Positions 1 through 6,504 of a DNA stretch of 6,504 nt are shown here, piece after piece. The translations under genes and the position numbers were made by a program. Under the pieces are notes generated by a model, which saw only the letters and a program-made list of their open reading frames with translations, was not told where the DNA came from and made no database searches. The stretch is from an uncultured Alistipes sp. (lineage in GTDB: Bacteria > Bacteroidota > Bacteroidia > Bacteroidales > Rikenellaceae), in contig UROX01000145.1 of assembly GCA_900549685.1 (NCBI GenBank), positions 1-6,504 on the forward strand, read 5' to 3'. Positions within the stretch are counted from its first letter, which is position 1. Every line of letters begins with the position of its first letter.

Positions 1-25
1 GACTCTTGGAATTTATTGCGTCGGA

Positions 26-712
26 TCAGGCCCTGAGTACATCTCCGAGCGCGGTCTCGATTCGGGCGAAGATCGTTTCGGGTGCGAGCATTTCGTCTTG
101 TGCTCCGGCGCAGGATACGACGCGGAATGTGTCGTCGGAAAGAGCCTGTTCGAGGTAGACTTCGCGGACCCGCTGCTGAAGCGTCAGCGAAGATTCGTGA
201 ATGTCCTTTTTCCCTTGCAGATATGCCCGGTCGTCCCCTTCGCGGACCTCTTCGAGCTTGCGGCGGGTGAAGCCGAACGGGACGTCCAGAAACAGCGAAA
301 TGTCGGGTACGGGAATGCCGTTGTGGCGGTATTCGAGATCGACGATCCAGTCCCTCAGCCGGCGGCGGGTTTCCGGATCTTCGATCTTGGCGCACTGATA
401 CGCCACGTTCGAATAGACGTAACGGTCGAGAATGACGAATCTGCCCGCATCGAGCCACGAGCGGATCATCGGGGCGGCTTCGGCCCGGTCGCCCGCGTAG
501 AGCAGGGCGACCACGTAGGGATCTACCCGGTCTATGCTGCCCAGTTCGCCGCGCAGGAAACGGGCGATCAGTTCTCCGTAGACCGGAGCGTCGAACCGGG
601 GAAAGTGAAGATATTCGTAGGCGATACCCCGTTCGGCGAGCCGCTGTTGCAGCATGCCGATCTGGGTCGATTTTCCGGCTCCGTCGAGCCCTTCGAGTAC
701 GATGAGTGCCAT
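26..712 (-). CDS. tmk: Thymidylate (dTMP) kinase
   Basis: This 228-residue protein should phosphorylate dTMP to dTDP with ATP, the step committing thymidylate to dTTP synthesis in the cytoplasm. The P-loop GLDGAGKST is at residues 8-16. The FPR motif is at 37-39, a substrate-base arginine in AGDR at R76, and the DRY motif at 96-98 is followed by the SNVAYQ stretch at 101-106 that lines the nucleotide pocket. A charged LID-like segment (about 150-172) ends in KKDIHE. The P-loop lacks the basic residue of the yeast-type enzymes, so the catalytic positive charge probably comes from the LID, as in type II bacterial enzymes. At 228 residues it is somewhat longer than the roughly 205-215 of common bacterial Tmk. 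The ATG at 712 puts the P-loop at the usual distance from the N terminus; the bases before it (GAACTTTT) contain no Shine-Dalgarno sequence. It lies 195 nt downstream of sufS in the same direction, with no promoter of its own that I can recognise. The family call is firm. Confidence 0.95.
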   Translation of the reverse strand: MALIVLEGLDGAGKSTQIGMLQQRLAERGIAYEYLHFPRFDAPVYGELIARFLRGELGSIDRVDPYVVALLYAGDRAEAAPMIRSWLDAGRFVILDRYVYSNVAYQCAKIEDPETRRRLRDWIVDLEYRHNGIPVPDISLFLDVPFGFTRRKLEEVREGDDRAYLQGKKDIHESSLTLQQRVREVYLEQALSDDTFRVVSCAGAQDEMLAPETIFARIETALGDVLRA

Positions 713-726
713 AAAAGTTCAGGTTT

Positions 727-814
727 CGTTTCCCGGGATCGTCTCCCGGATTTTGTCCGTCTTCCGGTGCTTCCCGGATCTGCGAGTCGTGTGCTGTCTG
801 TATTGCTTCCGGAT
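727..814 (-). repeat. Cluster of degenerate 11-13 nt CCGG-centred repeats upstream of tmk
   Basis: Read on the minus strand, five related short words occur within 88 nt: ATCCGGAAGCA (814-804), ATCCGGGAAGCA (779-768), ACCGGAAGACG (768-758), ATCCGGGAGACG (751-740) and ATCCCGGGAAACG (739-727). The last two are directly adjacent, while spacing between the others is irregular. The cluster lies in the leader between sufS and tmk, where no convincing gene is seen on either strand. The copies are seen directly; their meaning is unknown. They could be protein-binding sites, RNA structure, or chance in GC-rich sequence. Confidence 0.45.
732..750 (-). promoter_or_regulatory. Hairpin in the leader just upstream of tmk
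   Basis: On the minus strand CCGGGA (749-744), loop GACGA (743-739) and TCCCGG (738-733) form a 6-bp perfect stem that can gain one T-G pair outside it. It ends about 20 nt before the tmk ATG. No T-run follows, so it is not a standard terminator. It overlaps two of the short repeats and could affect tmk translation or mRNA stability; that role is inference only. Confidence 0.35.
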
Positions 815-883
815 GTCCGGGGCAATGTGGAAGAGTATACGTCGGGCGGATCGGAAAGCGCAGTAGAACGGTACGATATTTCG

Positions 884-904
884 GAGACCGGTGCGTCCGG
901 TCCC
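884..904 (-). terminator. Hairpin immediately after sufS, possible weak terminator
   Basis: Three bases after the sufS stop codon, the minus strand reads GGGACCGG (904-897), loop ACGCA (896-892), CCGGTCTC (891-884). This is an 8-bp stem with one G-T wobble. The bases that follow (CGAAATATCG) are not a T-run, so it does not meet the usual rule for an intrinsic terminator. It may mark or protect the 3' end of the sufBCDS mRNA, or reduce read-through into tmk. Confidence 0.35.
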
Positions 905-907
905 GGT

Positions 908-2131
908 TTATGCCCTCAGCATCCGTATCGCCCGCTCGACGCCTGCAATGAGCGCATCCACTTCGGCGTGCGTGTTATACAAGGCGAATGAGGCGCGTGC
1001 CATCGATGTGATCCCGTAGTGGGCCATGACCGGCTCGGCGCAATGGGTGCCTGTCCGCACGGCCACCCCCGTTTTGTCGAGGATCATCCCCAGGTCGTAA
1101 GGATGCGTGCCGTCGGCCGTGAACGATACGATGCTGCATTTGCCGGGTTGCGAGCCGTAGATTCTTACTCCTTCGATGGCCGACAGCCGTCGGGTCGCAT
1201 ATGCCGTAAGCTCTTCCTCGTGCCGGGCCACGGCGTCGGCATCGAGCGTACCGAGGTAACGGATCGCCTCTGCCAGACCTATGGCTCCGATGTAGTTCGG
1301 TGTACCTGCTTCGAATTTCAGCGGCAGTTCGGCATAGGTCGTTCCGGCGAAGGAGACCGTCGCTACCATTTCGCCGCCGCCCATGAACGGGGGAATCTGT
1401 TCCAGCCATCGTTCCTTGCCGTAGAGTACGCCTATGCCGGTCGGTCCGTAGAGTTTGTGGCCGGAAAAGGCATAAAAGTCGCAGTCCATTGCCGTTACAT
1501 CGACACCTCCGTGAACGATGCCCTGGCAACCGTCCACCAGTACGGGAATGCCCCGTGCGTGGGCCGTATCGATGATCTTTCGCAGATCGGGCCGTGTCCC
1601 GAGGACGTTCGAAGCCTGTGTCACGCAGACGATCCGTGTCCGCTCGTCGAGCAACGATTCGAGTTTCTCGGTTTCGAGCCGGCCTTCGTCGTCGAACGGC
1701 AGCACACGGAGTTCGGCTCCGCGGCGGGAGCAGATTATCTGCCACGGCACGATGTTGGAATGGTGTTCCATTTCGGTGGTCACCACGTTGTCGCCGCTGC
1801 CGATAAAACGTTCCCCGAAACTGTAAGCCACCAGATTGATCGAAGCCGTCGCCCCGGAGGTGAATACGATTTCGCGGACCGATTCGGCGCCGATATAAGC
1901 CCGCACGGTCTCGCGTGCGGACTCATACTCTTCGGTACACCCCTCGCTCATAAAATGGAGGCCTCGGTGGACGTTGGCGTTCATTTCGCGGTGGAGCCGG
2001 TCGATCGTCTCGATCACGCAACGCGGTTTCTGGGCCGTGGCTCCGTTATCGAGATAGGCCAGCGGCTTGCCGTGCACCTGCCGGGCGAGGAGAGGAAAGT
2101 CTGTCCGTATTTTTTCTACATCGAATTTCAT
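908..2131 (-). CDS. sufS: SufS cysteine desulfurase (PLP-dependent, group II)
   Basis: This 407-residue enzyme should convert L-cysteine to alanine and hold the released sulfur as a persulfide for the SufBCD scaffold. The PLP-binding lysine is K226 in SGHKLYGP, and the persulfide cysteine is C364 in RTGTHCAEPVM. Both carry the same numbers as in E. coli SufS, which supports the chosen start. H123 in EMEHHSN stacks on PLP in this family, and D200 and Q203 contact the cofactor. The short loop around C364 marks it as group II (SufS-like) rather than IscS-like. The reading frame stays open upstream to 2326, but that 65-residue, Arg-rich stretch is antigenic noise from sufD in another frame. The true ATG at 2131 shares its A with the sufD TAA (TAATG), implying translational coupling. 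Unusual residues are C202 and G204 next to the PLP-binding D200/Q203, and T362 where E. coli has His. The sulfur acceptor (SufE or SufU) is not in this window. Confidence 0.96.
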   Translation of the reverse strand: MKFDVEKIRTDFPLLARQVHGKPLAYLDNGATAQKPRCVIETIDRLHREMNANVHRGLHFMSEGCTEEYESARETVRAYIGAESVREIVFTSGATASINLVAYSFGERFIGSGDNVVTTEMEHHSNIVPWQIICSRRGAELRVLPFDDEGRLETEKLESLLDERTRIVCVTQASNVLGTRPDLRKIIDTAHARGIPVLVDGCQGIVHGGVDVTAMDCDFYAFSGHKLYGPTGIGVLYGKERWLEQIPPFMGGGEMVATVSFAGTTYAELPLKFEAGTPNYIGAIGLAEAIRYLGTLDADAVARHEEELTAYATRRLSAIEGVRIYGSQPGKCSIVSFTADGTHPYDLGMILDKTGVAVRTGTHCAEPVMAHYGITSMARASFALYNTHAEVDALIAGVERAIRMLRA

Positions 2132-3438
2132 TACATCTTTTCTATTTTGGCCGCAGCCATCGCTTCGATCGTTTCGGTCAGTCCCTCGACGGGAGTTCGG
2201 CCGATCACCTGACCGGCGAAACCGAACATCTGCAACCGGCGGGCGTCGCGTAGCGATATGCCGCGCTGCCGCATGTAATAGACCGCTTCGGCACTGAGCT
2301 GCCCGACCGTCGCCCCGTGGCTGCACTTGACGTTGTCGGCGTAGATTTCGAGCTGGGGCTTGGCATAGATATGCGCTCCGGGACCCAACAGCAGGTTGTT
2401 GCTCTGCTGGAAAGCCTGTGTCTGCTGGGCGTCCTGTGCGACAAGGATGCGTCCGCTGAAGACGCCCGTTCCACCGTCAGAGGCGATGCCGCGGAACAGC
2501 TCGCGACTCGTGCAGTCCGGCGCGGCGTGTTCGATATCGGTATAGAAGTCGATGTGTTCGCTCGGACCGGACAGCATCAGACCGTCGGTGCGGTTTTCGG
2601 CTCCCGGTTCCGCAAGCCGTACCCGTTGGTCGCTGCGGATCAGGCGTCCGCTCAACGCTACCGACAGCGTGTGCAGACGGCTGTCCGCCCGCTGTTCGGC
2701 GTAACAGGACGAGACGAGCGACGAGCGGTCGTTCGTCCGGATCGTCTCGACGATTTCGATCTCGGCACCCCGGGCCGGGAATACTTCCCGCGTCTGACAG
2801 TCCAGCGATGCGCCGTCGCTCTGCGAGCGGTGGTCGATCACGATGCGGACCCGGCTGTTCTCTTCGCACACGAACAGGCAACGGGAGAACGTCAGCAGCG
2901 CTTCTCCTTCGTCATAGCGGTTGAAGGTCACGACGATCGGTTCCTGAACCTCCACGCCTCTGGGTACGTATATGAAAACGCCGTCCTGAATGAATGCGGT
3001 ATTGAGTGCGGAAACCGCATCGCTCTGTCCGCCGGCCAACCGGTCGTAGTAGCGTGCCACCAGATCGGGGTATCGGACGGCCGCTGCGGCGAGCGAGCCG
3101 CAGATCACACCGGAAGGCTCTTCGCGGAGCGGTTCCCCGGCCCGGCAGAATCCGTTCAGGAAGGGAACGTGGATGCCCTGCATATCCGGGCACGTCGGCT
3201 TTACCTCCGTATACGAAGGCGTGAAATACGATTCGTATTCGGCTCCGAATACTTCTCGGAGACCGGTATAGTGGTAACGGTCTCCGCAGGCCGATCCCCG
3301 CGGGGGGATTCCCGTCAGGTTGAACGTCTCCAGCGCTTCGCCGCGCGGACGGTTCATCGCTGCGGGCAGTCCTTCGGCGATCAGATCGGCGTTCGACAGA
3401 TACAGATCGGTCAGCCGTTTTTCCAATGCGTTCTCCAT
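2131..3438 (-). CDS. sufD: SufD, Fe-S scaffold complex subunit
   Basis: This 435-residue protein is the SufB paralogue that pairs with SufB and two SufC subunits to form the SufBC2D scaffold assembling Fe-S clusters. The conserved C-terminal beta-helix core carries the family signature KCSHGATVGQ at residues 371-380. Within it, C372 and H374 correspond to the E. coli SufD C358 and H360 positions; the histidine is important for cluster formation. YVPRGVEVQEP at about 157-167 is the SufD counterpart of the SufB YIPKGVRCP segment. The N-terminal third is less conserved, as is usual for SufD, and the length is close to the 423 residues of E. coli. The ATG at 3438 begins 3 nt after the sufC stop. 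The gene ends in TAA overlapping the sufS ATG. No frameshift or missing motif is seen. Confidence 0.95.
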   Translation of the reverse strand: MENALEKRLTDLYLSNADLIAEGLPAAMNRPRGEALETFNLTGIPPRGSACGDRYHYTGLREVFGAEYESYFTPSYTEVKPTCPDMQGIHVPFLNGFCRAGEPLREEPSGVICGSLAAAAVRYPDLVARYYDRLAGGQSDAVSALNTAFIQDGVFIYVPRGVEVQEPIVVTFNRYDEGEALLTFSRCLFVCEENSRVRIVIDHRSQSDGASLDCQTREVFPARGAEIEIVETIRTNDRSSLVSSCYAEQRADSRLHTLSVALSGRLIRSDQRVRLAEPGAENRTDGLMLSGPSEHIDFYTDIEHAAPDCTSRELFRGIASDGGTGVFSGRILVAQDAQQTQAFQQSNNLLLGPGAHIYAKPQLEIYADNVKCSHGATVGQLSAEAVYYMRQRGISLRDARRLQMFGFAGQVIGRTPVEGLTETIEAMAAAKIEKM

Positions 3439-3441
3439 GCC

Positions 3442-4194
3442 CTAACGGTATTGGTTGATAAGCCAGTCGTATCCCTGTTCTTCGAGCTTGAGCGCCAGTT
3501 CCCGGCCGGCCGTATGGATGATCCGCCCGTCGTAGAGCACATGCACGACGTCCGGAACGATATAGTCGAGCAGGCGCTGGTAGTGCGTGATGACCACCGT
3601 GGCGTTGTCTGGCCTTTTGAGTCGCGCCACGCCGGTGGCGACGACCCGCAGCGCGTCGATGTCCAGTCCGCTGTCCGTCTCGTCGAGCACGGACAGACGG
3701 GGCTCGAGCATCGCCATCTGGAAGATTTCGTTCCGTTTCTTTTCGCCGCCCGAGAACCCTTCGTTCACCGAACGGCTCGTCAGTTTGCTGTCGATTTCGA
3801 CGATCTTGGCTTTTTCGCGCATCGTCCGCAGGAACTCGGCCGACGAAAGCGGTTCGAGTCCCTGGTATTTGCGCTTTTCGTTCACGGCGTATTTCAGGAA
3901 ATTGGCCATGCTCACGCCCGGTATTTCGACCGGATACTGAAACCCGAGAAACAGTCCCGCACGGGCACGGTCCTCGATGCTCATTTCGAGCAGGTTCATT
4001 CCGTCGAACAGCACTTCGCCCTCGGTCACTTCGAACTTCTCGTTGCCGGCCAGTACCGAGGCGAACGTGCTCTTGCCGGAACCGTTGGGCCCCATGATGG
4101 CATGCACTTCGCCGGCCTTGACCGACAGGTCGATGCCTTTCAATATCTCTTTTCCGTCCACGACGGCGTGCAGATTCCTAACCTCTAACATCAT
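3442..4194 (-). CDS. sufC: SufC, ABC-type ATPase of the SUF complex
   Basis: This 250-residue cytosolic ABC ATPase powers shape changes of the SufB-SufD scaffold during Fe-S cluster assembly; it is not a transporter. Walker A GPNGSGKST is at 35-43 and the Q-loop glutamine at Q86 (GFQYPVEIPGV). The ABC signature FSGGEKKR is at 147-154, Walker B with catalytic E172 in LSVLDETDSGLDID at 167-180, and the switch histidine is H204 in VITHYQR. The EKKRN and DSGLDIDAL wording is typical of SufC. Two ATG codons stand in tandem (4194 and 4191). The second would give E. coli-like numbering (K40), so either may be the real start. The gene begins 27 nt after sufB in A/T-rich sequence without a Shine-Dalgarno motif, and ends 3 nt before sufD. 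Confidence 0.97.
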   Translation of the reverse strand: MMLEVRNLHAVVDGKEILKGIDLSVKAGEVHAIMGPNGSGKSTFASVLAGNEKFEVTEGEVLFDGMNLLEMSIEDRARAGLFLGFQYPVEIPGVSMANFLKYAVNEKRKYQGLEPLSSAEFLRTMREKAKIVEIDSKLTSRSVNEGFSGGEKKRNEIFQMAMLEPRLSVLDETDSGLDIDALRVVATGVARLKRPDNATVVITHYQRLLDYIVPDVVHVLYDGRIIHTAGRELALKLEEQGYDWLINQYR

Positions 4195-4221
4195 ATCTGA
4201 CTTTTATTGATTTCAAACGGT

Positions 4222-5667
<1,446 letters not shown>

Positions 5668-5746
5668 TTGCCGTATAAAATTCGCCTTTCGCCTCGTGCG
5701 GCGGCCGGTTGGGAAGGGGCCTGCCGGAAAGGTCGGCTTTAATCTA

Positions 5747-5778
5747 CAAAAGTAAACGTTCGGCGGATATAGTGCAAA
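5747..5778 (-). promoter_or_regulatory. Bacteroidetes-type promoter for sufBCDS
   Basis: On the minus strand TTTG (5778-5775) is followed by a 20-nt spacer and TACTTTTG (5754-5747). This matches the Bacteroides sigma-ABfr consensus, a -33 TTTG and a -7 TAnnTTTG. Transcription should begin near 5740-5743, leaving an untranslated leader of roughly 75 nt before the sufB ATG at 5667. The leader is GC-rich in its first half and A/T-rich just before the start codon. No IscR-like or other known operator was recognised. The element match is seen directly; its use as the operon promoter is inferred from its position. Confidence 0.8.
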
Positions 5779-5790
5779 ATTTTATCCAAA

Positions 5791-5825
5791 ATAAAAAGGA
5801 GGCCGCCTCTTTCGAGGCAGCCTCC
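5791..5825 (-). terminator. Intrinsic terminator of the TPR-protein gene
   Basis: On the minus strand GGAGGC (5825-5820), GCCTC (5818-5814), loop GAAA (5813-5810), GAGGC (5809-5805) and GCCTCC (5803-5798) form an 11-bp stem with a single internal mismatch (5819/5804). A T-rich tail TTTTTAT (5797-5791) and more T bases follow. It begins 38 nt after the TPR-gene stop codon and ends 12 nt before the sufB promoter -33 element, so it insulates the suf operon from upstream transcription. Confidence 0.9.
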
Positions 5826-5863
5826 GTGATCGTTCCGGCCTTGCCGGCTTTTATACGTTTCTG

Positions 5864-6504
5864 TTACTGCATGCTTTTATACAGTTCGTCGTATTTCTTG
5901 AATTTGTCCATCATCTCGGACGAAACATCGCGCAGACGGAAGCAGACGCTTTTGAGCAGTTCTACCGTCACACCGTCCTGCGGGTTGATGCTGTGCGCTT
6001 TTTCGAGCGGAGCCACAGCAGCGACGTAAGCGTTCGTCACGTCTTCGAGAGCGGCGTCGCGTTCTTCGCGGCTGGTGAACGTTTTTTCGTTGAATGCGGC
6101 GGTCTTGTCATCGGCTACGCGTACGACCATCAGTGCATAGTTGAAATTGGCTGCGAAATCGTCCGGAGCGAGTTCCACGGCCTTGGCGAACGATTCCAAC
6201 GCTTTGGTGTTGTCGCCCAGCTTGTCGTATACGCGACCCAGACCGGCCCACAGTTCGGGGTTCGTCGGATCGTTTTCGATTCCTTTTTGTACATAAGGGA
6301 TGATGCTCTGGGGATCTTCACCCGTTTCTCCGTACAGGCTGATGAGGCCTTCGAGAATTTCGGTGTTCTTGGGATATTTGGTCACGCCTTCGAGCAACAC
6401 GGCTTTGGCCTCATCGAATTTTTTCTGCCCGTAGTAGCAGTGGAACAGGTAGTAATAGGCTTCGCCGTTGCTTTCGTAGTTGTGGGCGATGGCTTCTTTG
6501 AGGT
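5864..6504 (-). CDS. Tetratricopeptide-repeat (TPR) protein, C-terminal part
   Basis: The frame is open to the right window edge, giving 212 visible residues; the true start and any signal peptide lie outside. A GTG at 6400 is internal to a repeat and is not the start. TPR units are visible at about residues 14-45 (EAYYYLFHCYYGQKKFDEAK), 47-80 (ending KGIENDPTN) and 82-115 (PELWAGLGRVYDKLGD, then KALESFAKAVELAPDD), the last being a near-ideal copy. A fourth unit appears split: helix A at 116-128 and helix B at 154-175 (PLEKAHSINPQD) are separated by a charged insert of about 25 residues. A final amphipathic segment (176-212, ending KKYDELYKSMQ) probably caps the array. TPR proteins bind other proteins, but partner and function cannot be told from this fragment. 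It has its own terminator and is probably not part of the suf operon. Confidence 0.9.
   Translation of the reverse strand, partial: LKEAIAHNYESNGEAYYYLFHCYYGQKKFDEAKAVLLEGVTKYPKNTEILEGLISLYGETGEDPQSIIPYVQKGIENDPTNPELWAGLGRVYDKLGDNTKALESFAKAVELAPDDFAANFNYALMVVRVADDKTAAFNEKTFTSREERDAALEDVTNAYVAAVAPLEKAHSINPQDGVTVELLKSVCFRLRDVSSEMMDKFKKYDELYKSMQ

Noticed and set aside
1..25. Possible start of another feature at the left edge
   Set aside because: Only 25 bases follow the tmk stop; I see no gene end, hairpin or RNA motif in them.
568..825. An 85-codon minus-strand frame covering the sufS-tmk gap
   Set aside because: It begins with TTG and mostly overlaps tmk out of frame. Its composition (Ser/Arg/Thr-rich) and lack of motifs suggest chance.
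98..991. A 297-codon plus-strand open frame opposite tmk and the gap beyond it
   Set aside because: It mostly mirrors tmk codon for codon, has no recognisable domain, and runs into the 3' end of sufS.
1019..2212. A 397-codon plus-strand open frame opposite sufS
   Set aside because: It is the codon-aligned antisense of an intact sufS, with no family motif.
2132..2326. An upstream extension of sufS by 65 residues
   Set aside because: The extension lies inside sufD in another frame and is Arg-rich noise. The ATG at 2131 gives E. coli-identical numbering for K226 and C364.
2317..4188. A 623-codon plus-strand open frame across sufD and sufC
   Set aside because: It is the exact codon-aligned complement of two genes with all catalytic motifs intact, and its translation shows no recognisable domain.
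5835..5853. A small CCGGC-CTT-GCCGG hairpin followed by CTTTT on the plus strand, resembling a terminator
   Set aside because: The stem is only 5 bp, the T-run is short, and no plus-strand gene precedes it. The strong minus-strand terminator next to it explains termination here.

Overview
The window reads as chromosomal DNA from a GC-rich member of the Bacteroidota, most likely Bacteroidales and perhaps close to Alistipes. That placement is inferred from three things: a textbook Bacteroidetes promoter (TTTG, 20 nt, TACTTTTG) upstream of sufB, the lack of Shine-Dalgarno sequences before the start codons, and the style of the proteins. No database search was possible. All five recognisable genes lie on the minus strand, so transcription runs from high to low coordinates.

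In transcription order the layout is as follows. A tetratricopeptide-repeat protein enters from the right edge (its 5' end is outside the window) and ends at 5864. An intrinsic terminator (5791-5825) follows, and just beyond it a promoter (5747-5778) that drives sufB (4222-5667), sufC (3442-4194), sufD (2131-3438) and sufS (908-2131). These four genes are tightly packed, with gaps of 27 nt and 3 nt and a 1-nt TAATG overlap. After a 195-nt gap containing two hairpins and a cluster of short degenerate repeats comes tmk (26-712). The final 25 bases hold nothing recognisable.

The four suf genes make a complete core SUF iron-sulfur cluster assembly machine. SufS takes sulfur from cysteine, and the SufB-SufC2-SufD complex builds the cluster with SufC as its ATPase. 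The catalytic residues are intact in all four. No sulfur-transfer partner (SufE or SufU), A-type carrier or IscR-like regulator is present in the window. tmk (dTMP kinase) serves DNA precursor synthesis and has no evident functional link to the operon.

The window is mainly a housekeeping region. I found no mobile element, CRISPR array, RNA gene or convincing new system. The points most worth a second look are the repeat and hairpin region between sufS and tmk, the clear promoter, and some unusual residues near the SufS cofactor site.
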